Positions 16,751 to 25,132 of a stretch of DNA of 35,599 nucleotides are shown one piece after another. Every line of letters starts with the position of its first letter. Position 1 is the first letter of the stretch. Source of the stretch: Adonisia turfae CCMR0081 (GTDB taxonomy: Bacteria; Cyanobacteriota; Cyanobacteriia; Phormidesmidales; Phormidesmidaceae); the NCBI RefSeq assembly GCF_011009555.1, contig NZ_QXHD01000003.1, positions 457,659-493,257 on the forward strand. The letters are read 5' to 3'. The translations under genes and the position numbers were made by a program. The notes below the pieces were generated by a model, which was not told where the DNA came from, searched no databases, and saw only the letters and a list, made by a program, of their open reading frames with translations.

Positions 16751-19318
16751 ATGGAACAACCAAAGCTTATTGCTTTTTATTTACCTCAGTATCATCCTAT
16801 CCCTGAAAATGATGAATGGTGGGGAAAAGGGTTTACTGAATGGACTAATGTAACCAAGGCAGTGCCCCAATTTGTGGGACACAAGCAACCTTGTTTACCT
16901 GCCGATTTAGGCTTCTATGATCTGCGCCTACCAGATATCAGGCAACAACAGGCCAAGCTGGCAAAAGAATATGGGATACATGGTTTTTGCTATTACTTTT
17001 ATTGGTTCAATGGTCGTCGCGTTTTAGAAAGGCCACTGAATGATGTCCTTGAGTCTGGAGATCCTGATTTTCCTTTCTGTATTTGTTGGGCAAATGAAAA
17101 TTGGACACGTCGTTGGGATGGTCTAGAAAAAGAGATTCTACTTGAGCAAAACCATATTCTTTCTGAAGATAATCGTTTTATCTTTGATGCTATTCCAATA
17201 CTTCAAGATCCGCGCTACATAAGAGTTGATGGTAAGCCTGTGCTGTTGGTTTATCGTCCTGAACTACTAGAAAATCCTGTAGAGACCGCAAAATTCTGGC
17301 GTAACAAATGTTTAGAGGCTGGATTACCTGGTTTACATCTATGCGCGGTTGAATTTAGAGTGTTTGATCCAAGAACCGTTGGCTTTGATGCGCTGGTAGA
17401 GTTTCCGCCCCATCAATTTCCCAAGAAGAATATTACCGATAGTGTTGTTAAATTAAACCATGATTTTTCAGGTACTGTGCTTGATTATTACTGGGGCGTT
17501 CAGGAAACAATCAAGCGTTTAAGGCCCTCCTTTAAATTTTACAGAGGGGTAATGCCGTCTTGGGATAATACGGCTCGTCGGAGTGAGCGAGGCACGATTT
17601 TTCAGCATGCGACTCCTGAGATTTATCGGCAATGGCTGCGCCATGTTATTCAGGACACCGCTCAATGTGCCAAGGAGGACCAAGGCTTTGTTTTTATTAA
17701 TGCCTGGAATGAATGGGCTGAGGGGGCATTTCTTGAACCTAGTCAAAAATCTGGAAGGGCATGGTTGGAAGCAACACAGCAAGCCAAAAATTTTACAGAC
17801 TACCCAACAGACCTGATCGATCAGATGGCTCACCAGTCATACCTTCTATCTCGGCAGTCAATGCCCTCCTTGCCTGAGTCATTGGAGCCAGGTCGTCTGG
17901 TACATCAAACAACCGGTCAGCTTACACAAGCATTACGTCAGTTTACAAAGCTCAAATCTAAACTTTCTAGGGTTAAAGAGAGTTTAACTACCCGAGGTAC
18001 ACAGGCAACCGTGTCCTTAATTGTGGATCGTCTACAGCGCAAATTCCAAGATCAAACTCAAGTAGCACTTCCACAAGTTGCTTGGAGCCAAGACCATCAC
18101 CAAAATGGCATTAACTATTCAAGTGCTAGGGCTATCCTCTTTGTTTCTCACGATGCTGCTCTGGCTGGTGCACAGCTAGCTATATTAGAAAACCTAAAGC
18201 ACTTTACTCGTTTCAAAGAAATTGACTGTTACCTTCTACTCTGTCGAGGTGGCCGATTAGAGTCAAAGTTCAAAAAAATTGTCAAAACTTTTAATCTTGA
18301 AAATTTGACGACTACAGGACTCTCACGACAAGCCGCAATTAATCTTGTTGTTCAAGATATCCAGGCAAGATCACCGCTCATGGCTTTTTGCAATACGGTG
18401 GTAACTGCAGATGTTGTAGAAGCTTGCGATCGCGCCCAAATACCGGTCATGTCCTGTATTTATGAATTGCCTGCTTCAATTGAGGCGTATGTTGGCCAAA
18501 AACAGTTTTTCAAAATTATTGAGTTTGCCAGACGCATTATTGTGGCATCAGATTATGTACAGCAAGAACTAGTTGATTTTTATAATCTTGAACCCAGTAA
18601 GCTAACTTCCATTCATGCAGGTATTCGACAGCAAAGAAATATCTATAACAACAGATTAGAGGCTAGAAAGGCAATTCTAAGAGAATTCAACTTTGCTGAA
18701 GATACCTTTTTAGTACTCGGATGTGGATCTATTCATCCTCGTAAAGGTACCGATATCTTTGTTCAGGTTGCCCAACAGGTTATGCGTTATCCAGACACAG
18801 GCCATGTCAAGTTTATTTGGATAGGTGCTGATCAACAAGGCCCTCTGGTGCGTCAATGGTGTGAACATGACCTTCGGATTGGAGACCTTACAGAAACTGT
18901 ACTCTTTATTGGCGAACGGCCAGAAGAAAAATTAGATCCCTATTTTGCAGCAGCAGATGCATTCTTGTTGACATCCCGTGAAGATCCCTTCCCCCTTGTT
19001 AACCTGACTGCGATGTCCCATGGGTTACCTGTTATTGCCTTTGCAGAAGCGGGCGGTGCTCCAGAAGCGCTATTTCCAGAAGCTGGAGTTGTTGTTCCTT
19101 ACATTGATTCAGGTGCTATGGCTAAGGAGCTTATGAACTTGCTACATCATCCTGAGGTACGTCATCAAATTAGTAACGCTGCTATGAAAAAATCACAAGC
19201 CCAATACCAGTGGTCTCGATATATTCAGGATCTTGTGGCTGTAATGAATACTGATTTTGATTGTGGTATCACCACGGTTCCCAAATGTTCAGAAGAACAG
19301 CAGCAGCAGGCTCTTTAG
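16751..19318 (+). CDS. WbsX-domain / GT4 glycosyltransferase fusion
   Basis: A two-domain protein of 855 residues from the ATG at 16751; an in-frame TTG five codons earlier is less likely. The N-terminal part (to about 365) is a WbsX/GH99-like domain: IAFYLPQYHPIPENDEWWG, WTNVTKAVPQF, FCICWANENWTRRWDG and INAWNEWAEGAFLEP. These occur in many O-antigen clusters and are thought to act on the glycan, although the reaction is not established. After a linker (about 365-455) comes a GT4 domain: SHDAALAGAQLAILENL, GSIHPRKGTDIFV and TSREDPFPLVNLTAMSHGLP. In the last motif the second glutamate of E-x7-E is Thr, so donor binding may be unusual. It is cytoplasmic with no membrane span. A 529-base gap precedes it, so it probably starts a new transcript. 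Confidence 0.88.
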   Translation: MEQPKLIAFYLPQYHPIPENDEWWGKGFTEWTNVTKAVPQFVGHKQPCLPADLGFYDLRLPDIRQQQAKLAKEYGIHGFCYYFYWFNGRRVLERPLNDVLESGDPDFPFCICWANENWTRRWDGLEKEILLEQNHILSEDNRFIFDAIPILQDPRYIRVDGKPVLLVYRPELLENPVETAKFWRNKCLEAGLPGLHLCAVEFRVFDPRTVGFDALVEFPPHQFPKKNITDSVVKLNHDFSGTVLDYYWGVQETIKRLRPSFKFYRGVMPSWDNTARRSERGTIFQHATPEIYRQWLRHVIQDTAQCAKEDQGFVFINAWNEWAEGAFLEPSQKSGRAWLEATQQAKNFTDYPTDLIDQMAHQSYLLSRQSMPSLPESLEPGRLVHQTTGQLTQALRQFTKLKSKLSRVKESLTTRGTQATVSLIVDRLQRKFQDQTQVALPQVAWSQDHHQNGINYSSARAILFVSHDAALAGAQLAILENLKHFTRFKEIDCYLLLCRGGRLESKFKKIVKTFNLENLTTTGLSRQAAINLVVQDIQARSPLMAFCNTVVTADVVEACDRAQIPVMSCIYELPASIEAYVGQKQFFKIIEFARRIIVASDYVQQELVDFYNLEPSKLTSIHAGIRQQRNIYNNRLEARKAILREFNFAEDTFLVLGCGSIHPRKGTDIFVQVAQQVMRYPDTGHVKFIWIGADQQGPLVRQWCEHDLRIGDLTETVLFIGERPEEKLDPYFAAADAFLLTSREDPFPLVNLTAMSHGLPVIAFAEAGGAPEALFPEAGVVVPYIDSGAMAKELMNLLHHPEVRHQISNAAMKKSQAQYQWSRYIQDLVAVMNTDFDCGITTVPKCSEEQQQQAL

Positions 19319-19411
19319 GTCATCAGTATCTCTGATCCAACGCAGCCTAAATCTGTCGGATAGAGAACATTAATAAGGTTTCTCAATCAGGCTTCATCGT
19401 GATTACCCGCT

Positions 19412-20332
19412 ATGCCAAAAGTTTCTGTCATTGTTCCTAACTATAATCATGCCGCCTATCTACCGAAACGGTTGGAGTCAATCTATCAACAAACATTTCA
19501 GGATTTTGAAGTAGTTATTCTAGATGATTGCTCTAAAGATAATAGTCGAGAGATTATCAACGCTTATCGAGAGCGGCCCAACACTCATATTCTTTTTAAC
19601 GCTAAAAATACAGGCTCACCCTTTGCCCAGTGGCGTAAAGGATTAGCTCAGGTCAAAGGTGAATTTATCTGGATTGCTGAATCAGACGATTATGCAGACC
19701 CTGAATTTTTGGAGCAGTTAGTCCCTATTCTCGAAGCAAACCCTTCTGTAGGTTTAGTTTATAGTCGTTCGTGGTTAGTTAATTCAACGAACAAAGTTCT
19801 TGGCGATTCCACTGTTTGGACTAATGACTTGGATCCTGAACGATGGCAGCACAATTATGTTAATAGTGGCAAAGCTGAAATTGAACAGTTTTTGCTTCAG
19901 AAGAATTGTATTCCCAACGCTAGTGCGGTTCTATTACGAGAATCCGTTGTCCGTCGTGTGTCATTACCAGATACTAACTATCGTCTATGTGGTGACTGGC
20001 TGTACTGGATGCGCATATTAGCACAGTCGGATATTGCTTTTGTTGCCAATCCGCTTAACTATTGGCGGCAAGATAGCTCAAATGCCAGGGTGCCCAATGC
20101 TGGTACTCTGGAATGGCTTGAAGGGCAAAAGGTATTAGGTTACGGCCTAGATGTAATCAGTGCAGATGAGCTGACACGGGTTCAAACACTGTTTACTTTT
20201 TTGCAGCGTTGTTGGGAATGGCAAAGAGCCTATATAGAAAACATATCTGAGTCAAAGACCCACGACAACAATCTCACTGGTCTCAATCTGGATAGCCTAA
20301 AGCATCGACTAGTTAAGCTTTGGGGGCGATAA
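19412..20332 (+). CDS. GT2-family glycosyltransferase
   Basis: A 306-residue GT-A inverting glycosyltransferase. VSVIVPNYNHAAYLPKRLES opens the Rossmann-like donor fold, ILDDCSKDNS carries the nucleotide-contacting aspartates (38-39), and IAESDDYADPEFL contains the metal-binding DXD-type motif at 91-93. The C-terminal third (GDWLYWMRILAQSDIAFV, then NPLNYWRQDSSNAR) is the usual acceptor side of this subgroup. No membrane span is present. It lies 93 bases after the WbsX fusion and 90 before the epimerase on the same strand. Donor and linkage are unknown. Confidence 0.9.
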   Translation: MPKVSVIVPNYNHAAYLPKRLESIYQQTFQDFEVVILDDCSKDNSREIINAYRERPNTHILFNAKNTGSPFAQWRKGLAQVKGEFIWIAESDDYADPEFLEQLVPILEANPSVGLVYSRSWLVNSTNKVLGDSTVWTNDLDPERWQHNYVNSGKAEIEQFLLQKNCIPNASAVLLRESVVRRVSLPDTNYRLCGDWLYWMRILAQSDIAFVANPLNYWRQDSSNARVPNAGTLEWLEGQKVLGYGLDVISADELTRVQTLFTFLQRCWEWQRAYIENISESKTHDNNLTGLNLDSLKHRLVKLWGR

Positions 20333-20422
20333 TGTTTCATATCTCTTAGAGAGCTGGTCTGACTTATGCTAGCCACAATGCTATTTTCCAAGCTGTTTCA
20401 ATTATTGTAATTTTTTCCCTTT

Positions 20423-21403
20423 GTGATCTCTTTTAGGAACTACGTTTATCCTCAGGTTCTGAATGGGCTAGTACTGAATGGCCTCAAGTGTGCTGTTTTA
20501 GGTGGAGGTGGGTTTATCGGAACCAACCTCTGTCAGGCGTTGGTAACCGCAGGAGCCAACGTGAAAGCTTTTGGCCGTTCTGCTAATTTCCCTGACGCCT
20601 TAGCGGGAGTGGATTGGACGACAGGGGATTTTCAAGACGTTTCCGCACTCGCCAAACTGATTCAGGGTTGTGAAATAGTTTTTCATTTGATCAGCAACAC
20701 TTCACCTGCTACTTCGAATCAAGACCCAGCTTTAGATCTAACGGTTAATACTCTTGGTAGCTTAAACCTGTTGAATCTGTGCAGGTACTCTGACACTGTC
20801 CGAAAAGTTATTTTTATCTCTTCTGGTGGTACTGTTTATGGGATTCCTAAATGTCTACCAATTTCTGAGACTGCTCCGACAGACCCTATCTGTGCTTATG
20901 GTATCTCTAAACTAGCGATTGAGAAGTATCTGGCATTATACAATCACCTTTATGGTTTAGATTATTTGATTTTGCGAGTGAGTAATCCCTATGGCCAATT
21001 TCAAACTTCAAGAAAAAATCAGGGAGTGGTTTCTGCCTTTCTAGCTAAGGCTATCAAAGGGGAATCTTTAGAAATTTGGGGAGATGGTAACGTTGTGCGT
21101 GACTATATCTTTGTTGATGATGTTGTTACGGCATTAATTAAGGCAATTGACTACAGCGGTGAGCAACGTATTTTTAACATTGGTAGTGGTGTCGGGAAGA
21201 GTATTAATCAAATTATTGATGATATAGTACTCCTGTTAGGTAGACCTTTATCAAGAAGCTATCAGTCAGGACGAAAGGTAGATGTCCCTGCTAATGTTTT
21301 AGATATTACCCTTGCCCAAAAGTTAATGAGTTTTCAACCTGCGATAGATTGGATGGCAGGGTTACAAAAAACGCTGTATTGGCTTGAATGTGTGAAACAT
21401 TAA
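20423..21403 (+). CDS. NAD-dependent NDP-sugar epimerase/dehydratase (GalE/WbpP-like SDR)
   Basis: An extended short-chain dehydrogenase acting on nucleotide sugars, 326 residues. The NAD-binding loop is GGGGFIG (27-33), the catalytic pair is Tyr159 and Lys163 in YGISKLAIEKY, and the Ser of FISSGG lies at 133-134. RDYIFVDDVVTALIKAID and FNIGSGVGKSINQIIDDI are the usual substrate-side motifs of UDP-glucose 4-epimerase relatives. The only start in the right place is GTG; the first 20 or so residues before the NAD loop are longer than usual, and no ATG, GTG or TTG lies closer to it. It would supply one precursor sugar, but 4-epimerase and dehydratase activities cannot be told apart by eye. Confidence 0.85.
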   Translation: MISFRNYVYPQVLNGLVLNGLKCAVLGGGGFIGTNLCQALVTAGANVKAFGRSANFPDALAGVDWTTGDFQDVSALAKLIQGCEIVFHLISNTSPATSNQDPALDLTVNTLGSLNLLNLCRYSDTVRKVIFISSGGTVYGIPKCLPISETAPTDPICAYGISKLAIEKYLALYNHLYGLDYLILRVSNPYGQFQTSRKNQGVVSAFLAKAIKGESLEIWGDGNVVRDYIFVDDVVTALIKAIDYSGEQRIFNIGSGVGKSINQIIDDIVLLLGRPLSRSYQSGRKVDVPANVLDITLAQKLMSFQPAIDWMAGLQKTLYWLECVKH

Positions 21404-21620
21404 AATCTGTAAAAAAGATATGGGCAAATCATTATGTTTCTTAGGTAGTTAAGGTGCTTTTTCAGGATTAAAGTTTCTTTTGTTAAGGTAATTGGTCAAA
21501 CCTCATTTAATTTGTAAATAGTATGTAGGTGGTTGACGTCGTTCGTCAGTTAACCTTGGTTGACAAATCATGATTGTGCAACATATATTTTAGACCTTAG
21601 TAAGTTATTTGAATGTACTT

Positions 21621-22502
21621 ATGGGTCTCTGGAACATTTTCAGAAGGGAAAAAACTACATCTGAATTGTCGCCTAGCGAACTATCAAATAATCAATGGTT
21701 TAATCTAATTTGCTCAAGCCTCGAGAAACAAAACTTAGTCATCAGAGGTAATCCTCTTCCATCTTTTCCAAGTAGCGACTATCAAGAAAGGACAACAGGT
21801 ATATCAGGTAAAGCAACTCTTGAGGAGGCCTTTAAGTTTTACTGTGATTGTGCACAAAACTTTAATGGGATGAATAACGCTTTATCTGAACAAAGCGTGG
21901 TACTTGACTTTGGTGTTGGTTGGGGAAGAATAGCTAGATTTTTCCTTAAAGAAACACCACTCAATAATATTTACGGTTTAGATGTAGAGGCAGAGTCCAT
22001 TCAAATTTGTAAAGAATGTTTTGGCACAAATAACTTCTTTGTTTGTTCTGCTTATCCACCAACTCAATTAGCAGAGTCCACATTTACACATATTGTTGGA
22101 TATTCTGTCTTTTCACATTTGTCCGAGGAGGCATGTCGACTCTGGATGGAAGAGTTTCATCGCTTGCTAAAGCCTAATGGTTCATTAGCTTTAACCACTC
22201 GGGGCAATCCGTTTTTTAGATACTGTGAGAGTTTAAAGGGACGAACTGATCTTGATAGTTATTCAAGCGGCTTAAGTACTCTTTTTGAAGATTTTGAGGC
22301 TGCTAAGTCTGCTTATAATCGAGGCGAATTTGTGCACTCAAATAAAAAAGAAGTATCTGGTGGTGGAGCGATGACATCAGAATTTTATGGAGAAACGTTT
22401 ATACCTGAAGCATACGCTAGAGACGCCTACAAGCAGTTATTTGAACTACATAACTTTGACACAACCAAATTTCATCCAACTATGTTTTTCAAAAAGAAAT
22501 GA
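21621..22502 (+). CDS. SAM-dependent methyltransferase
   Basis: A class I methyltransferase of 293 residues from the ATG at 21621; a TTG four codons upstream is a weaker start. The SAM loop is VVLDFGVGWGRI (93-104), followed by IYGLDVEAESIQICKE with the ribose-binding Asp and HIVGYSVFSHLSEEACRLWM, which corresponds to motifs IV-V. LLKPNGSLALTTRGNPFF is the post-motif strand. It probably methylates a sugar or glycan, given the neighbours. It is more A+T-rich than the epimerase gene before it, and 200 bases of noncoding sequence separate them. It is the last plus-strand gene before the reversed sulfotransferase/acyltransferase pair. Confidence 0.85.
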   Translation: MGLWNIFRREKTTSELSPSELSNNQWFNLICSSLEKQNLVIRGNPLPSFPSSDYQERTTGISGKATLEEAFKFYCDCAQNFNGMNNALSEQSVVLDFGVGWGRIARFFLKETPLNNIYGLDVEAESIQICKECFGTNNFFVCSAYPPTQLAESTFTHIVGYSVFSHLSEEACRLWMEEFHRLLKPNGSLALTTRGNPFFRYCESLKGRTDLDSYSSGLSTLFEDFEAAKSAYNRGEFVHSNKKEVSGGGAMTSEFYGETFIPEAYARDAYKQLFELHNFDTTKFHPTMFFKKK

Positions 22503-22543
22503 ATTTGATCTAACGTCTATATCTAATTACGGAAGATAAATAT

Positions 22544-22604
22544 GAATCAGATACAACTCAATAAATGTCGATTATACGTCTATCGGGTTTTGTCTGATTC
22601 TTTT
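22544..22604 (+). terminator. Imperfect inverted repeat at the convergent gene junction
   Basis: GAATCAGATACAA (22544-22556) and TTGTCTGATTC (22590-22600) pair over 11 bases with a two-base bulge, followed by TTTT. It sits where the methyltransferase and sulfotransferase-like genes converge and overlaps the last codons of the latter. The loop is long (33 bases), so a terminator role is tentative. Confidence 0.3.
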
Positions 22605-23611
22605 AGTAGATGAATAATTAATTCCATTTGAATAGCTATTACATTCTTAAGTTCTTCAATCTGAAGCCTTAATTCTCCATTATCTAATGGTTCTTGAGCG
22701 TAAGCATTTAAACCAAATATCTCATCAACCGATAGATTATTAAAATATTTAGTCTTGAGCAATTCATTGTCACTTCTAAAGTGTTCTACTACGCGTCTTC
22801 TTAAAGACATAGATAAGATACTTTTGCCATTTCTAAGCAATAAATCTTTTTCACCAATAAAATTTGTGAGGAGATTTTTGACTGAGTAATCGTGATGTCC
22901 GTTATATAAGTGAGGTATGCGATACAAAATATCGCACAGATATGGATTTAACCCTACATTTGTACGGATATCGGTCACTAACGATTCAGGAATACTCAAA
23001 TTTATTCGTTGACAAAAATCAGAAATTAAATTTTTACCTATTAATACTTCTCGATTAATGGGAAACACTTGTAAGGAACTAGGTCCATAACACTCTTCTA
23101 GAAAACTTACGATTTTTAGATAGTTAGGTGAATGATTTTGAAGAGACTCATTAACATAGCTTTCTAAGCTTTCCCCTACTTTGTGATACCACTGTTCCCA
23201 GCTAGATACTAAATAGTCATCTTGCCTTCTGATATAAAAACAGACCGTTCTTTCTTGAAAGTATTTTGCAAATACAGCATGAATTTCCCGAGCTGAGGCA
23301 AATGACCATTCGTGTCCTAAAACTTCGGATGATATTAGTATAGCCTTACATTGGACCTTTTTTGCTTGCGATAATACTTGTTTTATGCGTTTCTCAAAGA
23401 CACTGATCTTACGAGAAGTTATCAAATCTTGAAAATAAGGATTGGGAGCAGAAAAATTGAAAGACTTAACATTACGTTCAAAGGAAAAATTAAAATTTGA
23501 ATCTGGAAGGTATATACCAGTTTTTTCTAAATATTGAAGATTAGAGTAGAGAAATGCTTGAATTGAAGAAGTTCCACATTTTCCATACCCAGGATGAATA
23601 ATTAGCTGCAT
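22580..23611 (-). CDS. Sulfotransferase-like P-loop protein
   Basis: A 343-residue protein whose start, MQLIIHPGYGKCGTSSIQAF, carries the 5'-phosphosulfate-binding loop (GYGKCGTSS, 9-16) of PAPS-dependent sulfotransferases. VCFYIRRQDDYLVSSWEQWY (123-142) matches the 3'-phosphate-binding segment (Arg128-Arg129, Ser136-Ser137) in the form common in bacterial carbohydrate sulfotransferase-like proteins. If active it would add sulfate to the polysaccharide, and sulfated exopolysaccharides are common in cyanobacteria. The C-terminal 40 residues look like a short helix. It is A+T-rich (about one third G+C by eye) and on the opposite strand to the surrounding locus, next to an acyltransferase of the same character. 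Activity is not proven. Confidence 0.75.
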   Translation of the reverse strand: MQLIIHPGYGKCGTSSIQAFLYSNLQYLEKTGIYLPDSNFNFSFERNVKSFNFSAPNPYFQDLITSRKISVFEKRIKQVLSQAKKVQCKAILISSEVLGHEWSFASAREIHAVFAKYFQERTVCFYIRRQDDYLVSSWEQWYHKVGESLESYVNESLQNHSPNYLKIVSFLEECYGPSSLQVFPINREVLIGKNLISDFCQRINLSIPESLVTDIRTNVGLNPYLCDILYRIPHLYNGHHDYSVKNLLTNFIGEKDLLLRNGKSILSMSLRRRVVEHFRSDNELLKTKYFNNLSVDEIFGLNAYAQEPLDNGELRLQIEELKNVIAIQMELIIHLLKESDKTR

Positions 23612-23681
23612 AAATTTGACTGATTTTAAGGTAAAGCATTTTTGATGACATTATTTGCATGGCTAATAATGTTAGTTTAAT

Positions 23682-24836
23682 TTATATTCTAGAAATTAAA
23701 CGTTTTCCAAAATTGAGGCCAGGTTTCTCAATATATCTAAAGGTTAACATTGACAAGGGAGTCAATATTGCTAGTGTGATCAACATACAAATAGATAGCT
23801 TCACGAGTTGTGAATCAAGATTTAGGGCGTAGATCCTTTTATAGGTAGGAATCAAAGCATAAATTAGAAAAGGGTGAAGCAAATACAGGCTGTAACTGAT
23901 TTTTCCATAAAAGCAGGTGAATTTATTCACAATTAATCGATGGCTATTTAGGAATAAGAAATTAATTAGAATGCCGAAATTAATTGCCCAAATATAGGTG
24001 TAGATCCTTACTATTGCTCCTGGAAGTGCATTGAATAGAGGCTGAGAATGAACCAAAATTATGGAAAGTCCAATAAATAAAATAAATAATCCGAAACTGA
24101 ACTTTTCTATGTTTCCTTTGCTTGATTCTTTGAGTTTAGAGATCTTTTTTTGTATCCAAAAAACAATCATCCCACAAATGAATATTGGAAACCTCGATAG
24201 AAAAAACATATATGTATAACTGTTTGGTGAGTTTGGCAGTGTCAATATAATATGAACAGATATGATGGCTATGCCGAGAGTAAAGAGAAATAAAATGAAT
24301 AGTCTTTTGAAATTATTAATTGCAGAGTATAAAAAGGGAAATATCAAATAGAAAAGTATTTCTACTCCAATAGTCCAGCCTGCCCAAACAATGCTTGTAT
24401 GATACTCAGGAAAAAAATTAAAGATGAAAGTCACATTGGATAAAAATTCTAGAAAGCTTGTTTGTTTGGACCAAATTAATAATCGAATTACCATCCAAAA
24501 AGCTAACATTACATAAAATAGTGGAGCAATTCTGAAAAATCTTCTAATATAGAACTTTAAAGTTTTTTTGTCTTCAAATTTTCTATTTTCTGCAGACAAG
24601 CATAATGTATAAGCACTTATAACAAAGAAAAGAGTAACACCTAGACCAAAATGAGTTTTTATTACATTCAAAAAAACAGGAATCTCTAGGTTGGGTTGAG
24701 GTATTGCCACTAAGTGAAATAAAACAATCGCTAATGAAGCTAACCCTTTTAGTGCATAGATAAAAGTTAGCTTTTTGCTAACATTAGATGGATTTTGAGA
24801 GCTAATAGAACTTGCTTTTAAGTTGTTAATTGACAT
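23682..24836 (-). CDS. Acyltransferase-3 (OafA/OpgC-type) membrane protein
   Basis: An integral membrane O-acyltransferase of 384 residues with about ten spans. The family pattern is clear: FIYALKGLASLAIVLFHLV at 25-43 with the conserved His41 (the usual Arg of LRGLA is Lys30), FFVISAYTLCLS after the second span, YIRRFFRIAPLFYVML with the conserved arginines at about 98-102, and ISYSLYLLHPFLIY near the C terminus. These enzymes acetylate or otherwise acylate sugars during passage across the inner membrane. It has no SGNH domain. It is upstream of the sulfotransferase-like gene on the same strand with a 70-base gap, so the two probably form a small decoration operon. Like its partner it is strongly A+T-rich. 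Confidence 0.9.
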   Translation of the reverse strand: MSINNLKASSISSQNPSNVSKKLTFIYALKGLASLAIVLFHLVAIPQPNLEIPVFLNVIKTHFGLGVTLFFVISAYTLCLSAENRKFEDKKTLKFYIRRFFRIAPLFYVMLAFWMVIRLLIWSKQTSFLEFLSNVTFIFNFFPEYHTSIVWAGWTIGVEILFYLIFPFLYSAINNFKRLFILFLFTLGIAIISVHIILTLPNSPNSYTYMFFLSRFPIFICGMIVFWIQKKISKLKESSKGNIEKFSFGLFILFIGLSIILVHSQPLFNALPGAIVRIYTYIWAINFGILINFLFLNSHRLIVNKFTCFYGKISYSLYLLHPFLIYALIPTYKRIYALNLDSQLVKLSICMLITLAILTPLSMLTFRYIEKPGLNFGKRLISRI

Positions 24837-25132
24837 ACTGAATGATGATTTTTGTTTCTTTAGAAGTTAATGCAAGACATTTAGAACGAGTTAATAGCGC
24901 AATGAAAGTGCTCTGATTTTTATCTATGGGTCTATAGAAAAAGGATTTCTTTGTCTTTTTATTGTATATCAACTGTTTGCTCTGTATATAGAGTCTATTT
25001 TTTATGCTTTTTAGCTAAAAGACTCAACTTTAGTAGGTTGGCGTCGGTGAGGTTTCAAGATGTACGTGCGTCACTATACTGTTCAAATGCAGAGTTGCGC
25101 AGCGTTATATTGGTTTGTTGACATAAAGTCTT
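24837..25132. other. Divergent intergenic region
   Basis: 296 bases between the acyltransferase and the tandem GT2 gene, which are transcribed away from each other. No gene is seen. The left part is A+T-rich like the acyltransferase; the right part from about 25030 is closer to the rest of the locus, so a composition boundary may lie here. Confidence 0.4.

Noticed and set aside
21525..25080. Similar-looking GTAGGT...GTCG strings near 21525 and 25034 considered as flanking repeats of the reversed module
   Set aside because: The match is short and broken; no target-site duplication or terminal inverted repeat could be confirmed.
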